34,497 nucleotides of DNA. Origin: Bacillota bacterium (GTDB lineage Bacteria; Bacillota; Clostridia; Lachnospirales; Lachnospiraceae). The notes under the pieces were generated by a model. It worked only from the letters and a program-made list of their open reading frames with translations, searched no databases and was not told the DNA's origin. The translations under genes and the position numbers were made by a program. Numbering within the stretch: the first letter of the stretch is position 1; every line of letters starts with the position of its first letter. Location of the stretch: assembly GCA_023435645.1 (NCBI GenBank), contig JAEYRK010000039.1, forward strand, positions 1 to 34,497, in the 5' to 3' direction. Positions 1-7,878 of the stretch are shown in pieces.

Positions 1-845
1 CTACTCCCATGAGGCCCATGCCCGGCTCACCCATGACGACTCCTACTACTCCCATGAGGACCATGCCCGGCTCACCCATGACTACTCCTACAACCCCTAT
101 GTGCACCATGCCCGGCTCACGTACCACCACCCCCACTACTCCCATGAGGACCATGCCCGGCTCACCCATGACGACTCCTACAACCCCCATGAGGACCATG
201 CCCGGTTCCACCATGACGACTCCTACAACCCCCATGAGGACCATGCCCGGCTCACCCATGACGGCTCCTACAACCCCCATGAGGACCATGCCCGGTTCAC
301 GCCCCATGGCACCGGCTCCACAGAGCGGTATGCCGCCTAGTGCTATGCCAACAGCTCCTGGCACTCTTCCTTATCCGGGTACAGCTCCGGGAACCGTTCC
401 GCAGCCTCAATTTATGAGCCCATATGAGCAACAAGGATATCAGGTACCTAATAGCAATACGATGGGAGTACCATTATATCCTTTGTATGGATATGATAAC
501 TGCGAAGATGCCGATAGAGACAGGGAATATATGAAGCAGTTATATCCTAATACTGCCAAAATGATCCAAAAAGAAGTCAATCATGAATGTGACCAGATGG
601 AATATGACGGTAGTATGATGTTTGATGAATACCCTGACAAAACCTCCTTGGACAGAATTATAGACCGTGTCTATGATCGGGTAAAGGATATGGAGGAGGA
701 AGAACCTCAAGTTGAAATCAATAGCGTATATTATTATCCCAGACGGCGACAGAGAAATTTGTTAAGAGACATTGTATCACTGATCCTGCTAGAAGAGATT
801 TTTGATCGCAGAAGACGTTTTCGCAGGAGAAAGCGCTGGTTCTAG
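1..845 (+). CDS. Repeat-rich Met/Pro/Thr protein, possible spore-coat type (5' partial)
   Basis: The reading frame is open to the left edge: the codons before the first ATG at 9 continue the same T-T-P repeat, so the true start lies outside the window. The visible 278 residues fall into three parts. Residues 1-105 are seven copies of a 15-residue unit (consensus MRTMPGSPMTTPTTP). About 50 residues of Pro/Gln-rich linker follow. The C-terminal part is acidic and then basic, with a YPNTAKMIQKEV segment, an MEYDGSMMFDEYPDK segment and an Arg-rich tail. I have the impression that this C-terminal domain recurs in hypothetical proteins of spore-forming Clostridia. A coat or spore-surface role is inference only; no enzymatic motif is visible. 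There is no signal peptide in the visible part. The gene is followed by a strong hairpin at 880-927. Confidence 0.7.
   Translation, partial: TPMRPMPGSPMTTPTTPMRTMPGSPMTTPTTPMCTMPGSRTTTPTTPMRTMPGSPMTTPTTPMRTMPGSTMTTPTTPMRTMPGSPMTAPTTPMRTMPGSRPMAPAPQSGMPPSAMPTAPGTLPYPGTAPGTVPQPQFMSPYEQQGYQVPNSNTMGVPLYPLYGYDNCEDADRDREYMKQLYPNTAKMIQKEVNHECDQMEYDGSMMFDEYPDKTSLDRIIDRVYDRVKDMEEEEPQVEINSVYYYPRRRQRNLLRDIVSLILLEEIFDRRRRFRRRKRWF
9..323 (+). repeat. 45-bp in-frame tandem repeat, seven units
   Basis: Units begin at 9, 54, 99, 144, 189, 234 and 279, each exactly 45 bp (15 codons). Units 1, 2, 4, 5 and 6 are nearly identical in DNA. Unit 3 is diverged (MCTMPGSR...) and the last unit decays into the linker. 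Bases 1-8 are the end of a further unit. Synonymous sites are also conserved, which suggests recent expansion by slippage or recombination rather than ancient protein-level repetition. Confidence 0.93.
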
Positions 846-873
846 CATTTATCTCTTGGCGTATGTATTACAA

Positions 874-927
874 AAATTAGGGGCTGTCGTACTAGCGGTT
901 ATCCAACCTCATTAGTACGGCAGCCCC
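874..927 (-). terminator. Intrinsic terminator of the ywmB-like gene, probably bidirectional
   Basis: A 15-bp stem (880-894 with 913-927, one G-U pair) encloses an 18-nt loop. Read on the minus strand it is followed by TAATTTTTG. It also sits just after the plus-strand repeat gene, so it may serve both convergent genes. Confidence 0.8.
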
Positions 928-965
928 AGACTTATTTTGTTTCACAGGAAGTAATTTACCCTTGA

Positions 966-1772
966 TTACCAATTCTGATTTAGGATGGGGGAGGCCAGAT
1001 AGATCATTGTTTTACCTGCCTCTTCATCATAATTGATTGCAATCTGAATATTTATCTTGCTACCCATGGTCATGATATATTCGTTAATCAGCCCGGTATA
1101 GGCATAGACCGTATAGAGATCATCCTCTGCATACTTCATGGCAGGTTCACCTTCAAGCTCATGTATCATAAGGTCAGATATTCTATCTTTCTCTGCCGTT
1201 GACAATCGTCCGCTGAAGCTTCCTTCATACTGCAGAGTTAATTGCTTCTTTTCTACTCCAAGATCCCCTAAGGCATTCTCCAGAAGCTTTCGGTATTTAT
1301 CTATGCTTTGAATACTATCTCTGATATCCAGCTTAATTACGATATAATGCTTCATAATAGTTTCTGAAGCATTTTCCTGCTCCATACTGACTACCTTTAG
1401 TAGGGTGGCAGCATTTTTCGCCTGTTTCTCATAGGAATATTCGCTTCTGGCTTGTTCTTTGACAACAGAGATTTCCTTTTCTACTTTAAGTCCGATGGCT
1501 TTTGCCAGGTATAGAATCAAAGACTTTTTATCCTCTTCGCTCAAAAAGTTCTTTTTATAATCTGCTATAATTTCAATACTGCTTTTTAAATCACCGGTAT
1601 TCGTATTCACAAATGCCTGTGTCATCTTAACCTCTTCATAGAAAAAACGGTTCATGAATATCTGGGTTGCCACAGCAAGCCAGAGTACTGCTGCAATATA
1701 TAAGGTAATTCTCGTTTTCTTCATTGCCAATAATCGTTTTAATGACTCGTAAAACCGATTCATATTATCCAT
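966..1772 (-). CDS. YwmB-like predicted membrane-anchored or secreted protein
   Basis: The 268-residue protein has one hydrophobic segment at about residues 22-41 (ITLYIAAVLWLAVATQIFM). It probably acts as an uncleaved signal anchor, placing the rest outside the cytoplasm. The remaining alpha/beta sequence, with paired repeats of about 100 residues and a C-terminal YLASPIL strand, resembles the YwmB family (DUF1779, called TATA-box-binding-like for its fold). The biochemical function of that family is unknown. The start at 1772 has a GGAGGT motif 6 nt upstream; an in-frame ATG three codons later is an alternative. The gene is monocistronic, with its terminator at 874-927. The family assignment is from overall pattern and is moderate. 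Confidence 0.62.
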   Translation of the reverse strand: MDNMNRFYESLKRLLAMKKTRITLYIAAVLWLAVATQIFMNRFFYEEVKMTQAFVNTNTGDLKSSIEIIADYKKNFLSEEDKKSLILYLAKAIGLKVEKEISVVKEQARSEYSYEKQAKNAATLLKVVSMEQENASETIMKHYIVIKLDIRDSIQSIDKYRKLLENALGDLGVEKKQLTLQYEGSFSGRLSTAEKDRISDLMIHELEGEPAMKYAEDDLYTVYAYTGLINEYIMTMGSKINIQIAINYDEEAGKTMIYLASPILNQNW

Positions 1773-1924
1773 AGATCCACCTCCACATTATGGCTATTCA
1801 CGGTTCATATGATAGTTTTCCCTGAAAAATCACAATTATTCCATTCAAGCACCAAAGAGATTTACAGAAACGAATGTTCCCTTCATTTTCCCTACAGATA
1901 AATTCACTCAAATTCTCCGGCAAC

Positions 1925-1971
1925 AAAAATAGTACCCGGAGGAATCAAGCGTGCTTGAATCCTCGAGTACT
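1925..1971 (-). terminator. Minus-strand terminator upstream of the DUF402 gene
   Basis: The hairpin has an outer stem AGTAC (1931-1935) with GTACT (1967-1971). Its inner stem pairs 1940-1950 with 1953-1963 (one mismatch). On the minus strand it is followed by ATTTTTGTTG; the plus-strand side has no T-run. The only minus-strand transcription that could reach it would come from the rpiB operon, across the whole DUF402 gene. Confidence 0.6.
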
Positions 1972-1989
1972 GTTATATTACGAATACAC

Positions 1990-2023
1990 TATACCAAATA
2001 GGACTTTCATGCTATAATGAAAG
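1990..2023 (+). promoter_or_regulatory. Extended -10 promoter of the DUF402 gene with an overlapping dyad
   Basis: TGCTATAAT lies at 2010-2018, an extended -10; the -35 position (1990-1995) is weak. The -10 sits inside a perfect inverted repeat CTTTCAT (2004-2010) / ATGAAAG (2017-2023), which could be an operator. The rest of the 1773-2075 gap holds the minus-strand hairpin at 1925-1971 and nothing else I recognise. Confidence 0.6.
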
Positions 2024-2075
2024 TACGAAAGAACTTGCAGCTCTTTCCAGCGCAATATCGAAAGGGGGTTCCTCC

Positions 2076-2558
2076 ATGAACACACCTCTACTTTATCGAA
2101 GACGCTTTATTCCCGATGAATTGGTCCCATTAAAAAATGATCGCATTCTACACTTTAAAGATCATCTTATTGTTACGAAATGGGATGCGCTCCATCCAAG
2201 GAAGGATATTGCCGGCGGTATCTCCGCTTATTATTTGGATCAAGGTATTAAGGTAAGTAAGGTATTTGATAAGGAGCAGCAGCTTGTCTACTGGTATTGT
2301 GACATAATCCAACAGAAGCCCGGTCCTAATCCCGACTCAATCATTATTGAGGATTTGCTGATTGATGTTATCCTTTACCGAGATGGCACTGTTCAGATCC
2401 TCGATTTGGATGAGTTGGCACAGGCCATGGAACAAGGCTTAATCTCAGATCAGGAAGTAGCCTACGCCCTGCGTGTCCTTAATTCCCTGCTCCGTCTGAT
2501 CGATCAGGGTCAATTTCCGTCCCTGATGGAAGCGGTAGAAAAAGCAGAGCTCCTCTAG
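2076..2558 (+). CDS. DUF402 family protein (Ntdp/FomD-like phosphatase fold)
   Basis: This 160-residue protein matches the DUF402 family in length and pattern. It has an N-terminal basic beta-rich part, then YCDII (Asp76), EDLLIDVILYRDG (Asp93, Asp97, Asp103) and ILDLDEL (Asp110, Asp112, Glu113). A helical end follows. The acidic residues correspond to the metal-binding cluster of characterised members, nucleoside tri- and diphosphate phosphatases and FomD. The exact substrate here cannot be told. The start is supported by AAGGGGG before the ATG. The 3' end overlaps the 3' end of convergent rpiB by 4 bp, leaving no room for a terminator between them. Confidence 0.82.
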   Translation: MNTPLLYRRRFIPDELVPLKNDRILHFKDHLIVTKWDALHPRKDIAGGISAYYLDQGIKVSKVFDKEQQLVYWYCDIIQQKPGPNPDSIIIEDLLIDVILYRDGTVQILDLDELAQAMEQGLISDQEVAYALRVLNSLLRLIDQGQFPSLMEAVEKAELL

Positions 2559-2983
2559 TCCTCCAGCATTTGAATTCTTCTGATATGCCTTTCACTTCCG
2601 GAGAATTCCGTGCCTAAGAAGGTGTCCACAATCTTGACGGCATGTCCCGCCCCAATGACTCGTGCACCCATGGCAAGGATATTCGCATCATTATGAAGTC
2701 TGGTGGCCTCCGCACTAAAGCAGTCATGGCATAATGCACAGCGTATGCCCTTCATTTTGTTGGCAGCGATGGAGATACCAATTCCTGTTCCGCAAATGAG
2801 AATTCCCTTCTCACATTCCTTATTCTGAATAGCTCTACCTACTGCCTTGGCGTACTCAGGATAATCGCTTGAGGTCAGATTTCCACAGCCAAAATCCTTA
2901 TATGCTATCCCTTTCTCTTCCATATACTCAATTATCGCTTTCTTCAATTCATATCCGGTATGGTCATTTCCTATTGCTATCAT
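2555..2983 (-). CDS. rpiB: Ribose-5-phosphate isomerase B
   Basis: Interconverts ribose 5-phosphate and ribulose 5-phosphate in the pentose phosphate pathway, in the cytoplasm. The 142 residues carry the family hallmarks: GNDHTG at 5-10, the catalytic cysteine in ICGTGIG (Cys64), and HNDANIL (His97) for ring opening and phosphate contacts. Length is typical. It is the third gene of a ywlC-ywlE-rpiB operon, 11 bp after ywlE; in Bacillus subtilis the same gene order occurs (rpiB = ywlF). The 3' end overlaps the convergent DUF402 gene. Members of this family can also act on allose or galactose phosphates, but the context favours ribose. Confidence 0.93.
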   Translation of the reverse strand: MIAIGNDHTGYELKKAIIEYMEEKGIAYKDFGCGNLTSSDYPEYAKAVGRAIQNKECEKGILICGTGIGISIAANKMKGIRCALCHDCFSAEATRLHNDANILAMGARVIGAGHAVKIVDTFLGTEFSGSERHIRRIQMLED

Positions 2984-2994
2984 AGCTTCCTCCT

Positions 2995-3447
2995 TTAAAT
3001 CTCTTCATTCAGCTTGTATACTGCTTTTTTTACCAGCCGCGCCAGCTCAATATAGCATTCCTCATAATCAATTAAGCTACCACCGTAAGGGTCTACCACA
3101 TCCCCAATTTCTCCTGCATACTCCTTAATTGTATAGACTTCTTTGGCTTCCGGATACTCCTCCATAATCTTCTTCTTCTGACTGGAGGTCATCGTCAGTA
3201 TCAGGGTATTCTCTTCGATGTCTGCTGCCTTTATACCCTTTGAGATATGGTTTGCCAGCTCCAGCTCATGCTTTCCCAGTACCACCTCAGCTTTTGGATT
3301 AATCGGTTCACCAAAGAGCACAACTAAGCCCCGGGAGATTACCTTCATCGTACTGACTCTCTCCAGGTTTTTATATATGGCTTCTGCCATTGGACTTCGG
3401 CAGGTATTTCCGGTACATACAAAGATAAGTTTTTGATATTTTCCCAT
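2995..3447 (-). CDS. ywlE: Protein-arginine phosphatase, low-molecular-weight PTP fold
   Basis: The N-terminal P-loop is VCTGNTCRS, a C-x5-R motif (Cys11, Arg17), and the general acid lies in VVDPYGG (Asp119). The residue at the fifth position of the loop is Thr15. In Bacillus YwlE the equivalent Thr11 favours phosphoarginine over phosphotyrosine, whereas eukaryotic-type LMW-PTPs have Ile. The likely role is to reverse McsB-type arginine phosphorylation, which marks proteins for ClpCP. Synteny with ywlC and rpiB supports orthology. The start has GGAGG just upstream. Tyrosine phosphatase activity cannot be excluded from sequence. Confidence 0.88.
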   Translation of the reverse strand: MGKYQKLIFVCTGNTCRSPMAEAIYKNLERVSTMKVISRGLVVLFGEPINPKAEVVLGKHELELANHISKGIKAADIEENTLILTMTSSQKKKIMEEYPEAKEVYTIKEYAGEIGDVVDPYGGSLIDYEECYIELARLVKKAVYKLNEEI

Positions 3448-3517
3448 AGCTCCTCCATTGCTGCCGATGGCAGCTCCTTTAGCGTGAAATATAAGCTTTG
3501 CTATTGATACGGTATGG

Positions 3518-4576
3518 TCATGAGACCTTCACAATACGGTAGCCAGCTGCCTTCAGGAGGCGGTTCATAATTGCCTGTCCCAAGGGATTATCTGCAAAGC
3601 TCTCACTAAAAATGTATTCCGTTTTTAATTGATCAAAATCCCGAAGGGTAGCATAGAGTCCGGCCGCAATAGAATCCTCATCCTTCCTGGAGCCTATGGT
3701 TTTTACAGTACCATATGGATACTCCTTCTCCGTCTCACAGGTGGCAATCACTCCTACACTTCTTCCATCCTCTATTAGCTCCTTAGCCTTCCGATTGATC
3801 TCCCTAATCACATCTGTGATCTTTCCTTCATAGATGGTCAGACATCCTTCCGGAGCATAATGCCGGTATTTCATTCCCGGTGCCTTAGGTATGAAGTTCT
3901 CTTCCGGATTCTTCTGTAGGACGGCCGGATCATATAGGACCGTACCAAGGACATTTTCAATCATAGTCTTTGTAATGCAGCCAGGTCTAAGAATCACGGG
4001 CTGAGTTCCCGTCAAATCAATAATCGTTGATTCAAGACCTAAGGAGGCCTGACCGCCATCAATGATGATATCCACCTTGCCGTATAAGTCCTGAATCACA
4101 TGTTCTGCCATCGTTGGACTCGGTCTTCCGGACAGATTGGCACTGGGAGCGGCCACATAGACTCCTGATTTGCCGATCAGTGTTCTTGCCAGCTTATGTG
4201 CAGGAAGACGGATCGCAACTGTATTCAGACCTCCGGTCGTACTATAGGGCACACTTGCCCTTTTGTTCAGAATCATGGTCAGCGGCCCCGGCCAGAATAC
4301 AGAGGACAGCTGATATGCAGCCATCGGAATATCTTCTGCGAGCACCTCCAAGTCCTCTTCCTTTGAAATATGAATAATTAGGGGATTATCCGAAGGTCTT
4401 CCCTTTGCTTCATAAATCTTTCTTGATGCCTCAGGATTAAGGGCGTCCGCTCCCAGTCCATATACCGTTTCCGTTGGAAAAGCAACCAATCCCCCTGCTC
4501 TTAAAACTTCTACGGCCTGCTCCAAATCCTTCGCTTCTATATGATTTTCATCTATTTTAATAATCTTAGTATCCAT
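3518..4576 (-). CDS. ywlC: Threonylcarbamoyl-AMP synthase, Sua5 type
   Basis: Makes threonylcarbamoyl-adenylate from threonine, bicarbonate and ATP for t6A modification of ANN-decoding tRNAs. The N-terminal YrdC domain (about residues 12-205) has PTETVYGLG, KGRPSDNPL (the KxR...SxN element) and PSANLSG. A C-terminal Sua5 domain of about 120 residues follows (from about 235), so this is the long Sua5 form rather than short TsaC; 352 residues is normal. An AAGGAG lies about 11 nt before the ATG. It is the first gene of the ywlC-ywlE-rpiB operon, with a TATAAT box upstream at 4641-4646. Confidence 0.94.
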   Translation of the reverse strand: MDTKIIKIDENHIEAKDLEQAVEVLRAGGLVAFPTETVYGLGADALNPEASRKIYEAKGRPSDNPLIIHISKEEDLEVLAEDIPMAAYQLSSVFWPGPLTMILNKRASVPYSTTGGLNTVAIRLPAHKLARTLIGKSGVYVAAPSANLSGRPSPTMAEHVIQDLYGKVDIIIDGGQASLGLESTIIDLTGTQPVILRPGCITKTMIENVLGTVLYDPAVLQKNPEENFIPKAPGMKYRHYAPEGCLTIYEGKITDVIREINRKAKELIEDGRSVGVIATCETEKEYPYGTVKTIGSRKDEDSIAAGLYATLRDFDQLKTEYIFSESFADNPLGQAIMNRLLKAAGYRIVKVS

Positions 4577-4640
4577 GTCGCAAGCTGCTCCTTGAACTTC
4601 GCAAATTTCTTCAGGTGGTGCTTTTTACCGTCTACCGTGC

Positions 4641-4669
4641 ATTATAACACCTTTTTTACAGAAAATCCA
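4641..4669 (-). promoter_or_regulatory. Probable promoter of ywlC-ywlE-rpiB
   Basis: A perfect minus-strand TATAAT (4641-4646) has a weak -35 TGGATT (4664-4669) at 17 bp. It lies about 65 bp before the ywlC start. Confidence 0.5.
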
Positions 4670-4745
4670 TACTTAGCATCAGATTGATGCCATCAGCTGC
4701 TTGAATCTAGGATTTATTCCCGAATATATGCTGTTTGATTTCCCA

Positions 4746-5459
4746 CTAATTACCGCTCCCCTTCTTTAAATATTCCAGGATCCCAACGCTGATTGCCTCA
4801 GCCATTTTATCCTGATATTCCTCGGTAACCAAGAGCGCTGCCTCTTTCTGATTGGACAGATAGCCGCATTCAACGATGACCAGTGGTAATTCTGTTTTGG
4901 TAAGAAGTACATAGCTTTCATTTGCCTTCGCCTTCCGATGATTACCATCCTTTAGGGTTTCCTTAATCTTATCCTGCATTAGCTCTGCAAGATCCTTGCC
5001 CTCTGCAGACCTGGCATAATAGAAGACCTGAGCTCCCTTGACATATTCCTCAGTGAAGCTATTTTGATGGATGCTAATGGCAAATACCGCACCGCTGCTA
5101 TTGATTAGTCTGACTCGGTTATTTAGATCCGATCTCTTTTTATTGGATTCCCCTTCAGAATATAGACCGACGTCCGCTTCTCTGGTCATGATTACCTTTA
5201 TATTCTTTTGCTCCAGAAGGCTTTTTAATTTGAAGGCAATCGCTAAATTTATCTCCTTCTCCTTGGCATTGTTGATTCCAACCTTTCCTGGATCCCAGCC
5301 TCCATGTCCGGGATCTATGGCGATGGTTACAGCTTCCGCTTCCGGCCTGGAATTCCGATGGAATAAGTGATTCATTACCTTGACAGATTGTTCTGTGGTC
5401 AGAATTCTGGCCAGGAGGATGAGCGATAAAAAAATAACACAAAAATATTTCTTCTTCAT
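4746..5459 (-). CDS. cwlD: Spore-cortex N-acetylmuramoyl-L-alanine amidase, CwlD type
   Basis: Amidase_3 enzyme. The motifs are DPGHGGWDPG (zinc His52, numbering from the ATG at 5459), KEKEINL (Glu69), SIHQNSF (His131) and VECGYLSN (catalytic Glu197). The segment SEGESNKKRSDLNNR before the metal site is characteristic of CwlD, which removes peptide from muramic acid so that muramic-delta-lactam can form in the spore cortex. An N-terminal signal anchor (MKKKYFCVIFLSLILLA) exports it. An in-frame TTG at 5477 would add six residues and has a weak AGGG upstream; I prefer the ATG because it begins a normal signal sequence and has GGAAG 7 nt before it. A vegetative amidase is the alternative. Confidence 0.82.
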   Translation of the reverse strand: MKKKYFCVIFLSLILLARILTTEQSVKVMNHLFHRNSRPEAEAVTIAIDPGHGGWDPGKVGINNAKEKEINLAIAFKLKSLLEQKNIKVIMTREADVGLYSEGESNKKRSDLNNRVRLINSSGAVFAISIHQNSFTEEYVKGAQVFYYARSAEGKDLAELMQDKIKETLKDGNHRKAKANESYVLLTKTELPLVIVECGYLSNQKEAALLVTEEYQDKMAEAISVGILEYLKKGSGN

Positions 5460-5600
5460 AGATATACTTCCATTCAACTGGATCCCTACATCTTATGAAG
5501 GAACAAACTCGTCCTATTCTTTCCTTTCTCTATCAATGGTGATGAAGTAACAGATCGCTCCTTTTCATAGGCACATGGAGCTGATCACACCATCTGCTTC

Positions 5601-5660
5601 AGGTTATAAAAGGGAACCGGCTTCTAAGGGTGCTCCTACACCCATTAGAATCCGGTCCCC
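5601..5660 (-). terminator. Intrinsic terminator of the GH18 gene
   Basis: A long, slightly interrupted stem pairs GGG-ACCGG-TTCTAA-GGGTG (from 5612) with CACCC-TTAGAA-CCGGT-CCC (to 5660). On the minus strand it is followed by TTTTATAACC. Confidence 0.85.
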
Positions 5661-5693
5661 TTAAGATCCTTTCGGATCTGGACATATGATATC

Positions 5694-7397
5694 TCAGTTC
5701 AAGTATTTAATGATAATATCCCAGATTTCTTGCTTCTCAAGACCCAACTTCCAGGCTGCTATACCGGCTGTGTCTGCTGCATAAATCGACTTCATTTTCG
5801 CTTCAATGGATTTCTCCTCCTCCTGCCAGATCCGGTAGGTGGCTCCATCCAATTGATACTCACCATATTGATAAGCATAAACATCATCCCATTCCGGTTC
5901 AATTCCCTGCTCTGTGAATACATTCGCCGCATTGGTCATTGCCGGATATACCACAGTTAGCTCACCGTCTTCGGTTTCCTTCCAAAGCGCTGAGTAGAAG
6001 GGGATCGCAATGATGGTCTTCTCCTTCGGCACAGCCTTAAGTGTATTTGTAATCGCATCCTCCACGAAGCCGATGGAAGCAACCGGTCCTGCCTGCTCTG
6101 TTCCAACGAATTCATTATAAGCCATAATAATCACATAATCTATGACCTTTCCCTGTTCCTCCAAATCATAATACCCTCGATAGGGCGCCGGGACAAAATT
6201 ATCTACTGACAGCACCAAACCATTGTTCCTGCATTTTACGGAAAGCTCTCTGATTAGCTGGATAAAATCCTTTCCTGCATCGGAGGGTATGGTCTCCAAA
6301 TCAATATTTATGCCATTCAGCTTATATTCTAAGGCAGCCTGAATTAGGGAATCCGATAGGACATCTCTTGACGAGGTACGGGACAGCAGTTCTCCCATAT
6401 CCACCTTGATGTTCACGTCTGTTACCAGACCCCATACCTCCAGTCCCAGCTCTTTCGCCTTACTAACATAATCCTTGCTTGCCAGACTGTTAATCGCTCC
6501 GGTATCATCCAGGACATTGAACCAGGTCGGTGATACCACATTCACACCCTTTGTCTCTTTGATCAGCTTCTCCAGGTTAGCATTTGCATCCTGATTCATT
6601 ACCTGGTGAAATACCAGATTTATTTTATCCTGTCTAGTCTGTGCGCTATATTCCGGTGCTTGGTAGGTGCTCTCCAGATTCTTATAGAAGGATTTCTTCA
6701 CATACTTCTCTCTCACATAACCGATGATTCCATCCTCTGTCATTACCTTTACGAAGCCCTTCCTGGGGGCTTCCTCCATATCTACATACATGAGCGGGCT
6801 GCCTATGGGGAGCTCTGAGAGAATTGGGCTTTTTATCCCCGGCTCTGCTCTCAGCTGAGTGGCCTTGGTAACCTCCGTATATAGTTTCTCACCCCATTGA
6901 TAATTAATAATGACACGGTTGGGCTCACTATACTGGCGGTATAAAAGATCGGAATATCTGCTGACAAATTCCAGAGCAACATATACCTTATCTGCGAATA
7001 CCTTAACAATCTCATATTCCTCCTTCTTCACAGAAGGATTTAGTGTCATGGTTACCGTGTATTCGGCTTTTCCGGCTTTTGCCCGAAGGATCTCTGTCGG
7101 AGTGGTATAGGTCAAAATGTTCTCCCTACTATCCCAATAAAATCTATGATTGAATTTCTCAGCCACGGTATCATAATCAATATAAACTGTACCATCTAGT
7201 AGCAATCCCTTTTTATCATAAATCTCATCCTGAAGGATGATCAATAATTCTGAATCCTTTACCTGATAATATTCTGTTAATGATAAGGTGTCTTTGCTGG
7301 GTGTCAATTTCTTTTTCACGGCAAATCCAGCAATCAGCAACACGATGACCAGTACAGCCGATAGACCAATGATTGCAATCCTCATTCTTTTATCCAT
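5694..7397 (-). CDS. Membrane-anchored SH3/GH18 spore-type glycoside hydrolase
   Basis: The 567 residues show a short cytoplasmic N-terminus and a TM helix at 8-26. A copper-amine-oxidase-like or stalk domain follows (about 45-165), then a bacterial SH3 domain (about 172-235) and a GH18 barrel (about 255-567). The GH18 active-site strand reads NGINIDLE, with Asp366 and the proton-donor Glu368 kept. The two outer Asp of the chitinase consensus DGxDxDxE are Asn here, as in the YaaH/SleL/YdhD group that acts on spore cortex. Predicted to hydrolyse N-acetylglucosaminyl bonds in peptidoglycan outside the membrane. GGAGGAG lies 8 nt before the ATG. The gene is monocistronic with its own extended -10 promoter and terminator, and sits beside cwlD, which supports a spore role. 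Confidence 0.85.
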   Translation of the reverse strand: MDKRMRIAIIGLSAVLVIVLLIAGFAVKKKLTPSKDTLSLTEYYQVKDSELLIILQDEIYDKKGLLLDGTVYIDYDTVAEKFNHRFYWDSRENILTYTTPTEILRAKAGKAEYTVTMTLNPSVKKEEYEIVKVFADKVYVALEFVSRYSDLLYRQYSEPNRVIINYQWGEKLYTEVTKATQLRAEPGIKSPILSELPIGSPLMYVDMEEAPRKGFVKVMTEDGIIGYVREKYVKKSFYKNLESTYQAPEYSAQTRQDKINLVFHQVMNQDANANLEKLIKETKGVNVVSPTWFNVLDDTGAINSLASKDYVSKAKELGLEVWGLVTDVNIKVDMGELLSRTSSRDVLSDSLIQAALEYKLNGINIDLETIPSDAGKDFIQLIRELSVKCRNNGLVLSVDNFVPAPYRGYYDLEEQGKVIDYVIIMAYNEFVGTEQAGPVASIGFVEDAITNTLKAVPKEKTIIAIPFYSALWKETEDGELTVVYPAMTNAANVFTEQGIEPEWDDVYAYQYGEYQLDGATYRIWQEEEKSIEAKMKSIYAADTAGIAAWKLGLEKQEIWDIIIKYLN

Positions 7398-7477
7398 ATG
7401 TTTTGCTCCTCCATCTATGTGCTCTGACCCTATACCGGTACCACTCCAGCATAGCTCTCATACGTATTCTATAACAC

Positions 7478-7506
7478 ATTATAGCATTAAATAATAGCAA
7501 CGTCAT
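7478..7506 (-). promoter_or_regulatory. Extended -10 promoter of the GH18 gene
   Basis: Minus-strand TGCTATAAT (7478-7486) is separated by 17 bp from ATGACG (7501-7506), a 4/6 match to the -35 consensus. It looks like a housekeeping promoter; I did not find a convincing sporulation-sigma promoter. Confidence 0.65.
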
Positions 7507-7520
7507 TACTAAATTTCGAA

Positions 7521-7594
7521 CAGGGAATACTAAAATCCTGGTATTCTGTCAGGTCCCTGCTCTCACAGCAGCGTTCCTTAAGATACCAGGATTT
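7521..7594. repeat. Inverted repeats between the GH18 promoter and the kinase operon
   Basis: Within the 481-bp gap 7398-7878, a perfect 12-bp inverted repeat (AAATCCTGGTAT at 7533-7544, ATACCAGGATTT at 7583-7594) competes with a second pair (CAGGGA at 7521-7526, TCCCTG at 7554-7559). No T-run follows on either strand, so it is not an obvious terminator. It lies just upstream of the GH18 -35 box. Confidence 0.6.
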
Positions 7595-7784
7595 CAGATT
7601 TGCTCCATTATAAAGTAAGCTCTTTCTGCTATTGGGGACAGTTACAGTTACATATAACCAGATACATCACAAAAGTATAGAGGGCTTTTTAAGTACCGGT
7701 TATGACCCTTTTTTACATGAAAGCTCCTCCTAATGGCCAATTTCCCTTAGCTCCTCGATGTCGGTTGGGCCTTGACAATGGTTC

Positions 7785-7869
7785 GTCCGGTTGGTGCATA
7801 TGGTGTTCTTCTTTCGGATAAGAAGGCATTTGTGATATGTTATACTTATCCTTACCAGCTGAACCGGAC
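7785..7869 (-). other. Nested inverted repeats in the 3' flank of the P-loop gene
   Basis: GTCCGGTT (7785-7792) pairs with AACCGGAC (7862-7869). Inside it GGATAAG (7816-7822) pairs with CTTATCC (7845-7851). Both are perfect and correctly nested, starting 10 nt past the stop codon of the P-loop gene at 7879. It could be a structured 3' UTR. I do not recognise a known RNA family, and there is no T-run. Confidence 0.4.
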
Positions 7870-7878
7870 TTCATGGTC

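Noticed and set aside
101..340. His/Asp-rich ORF on the plus strand
   Set aside because: Out-of-frame reading of the 45-bp repeat; starts and ends within the real gene and has no Shine-Dalgarno.
5155..5442. Minus-strand ORF of 95 codons
   Set aside because: Shadow of the cwlD reading frame.
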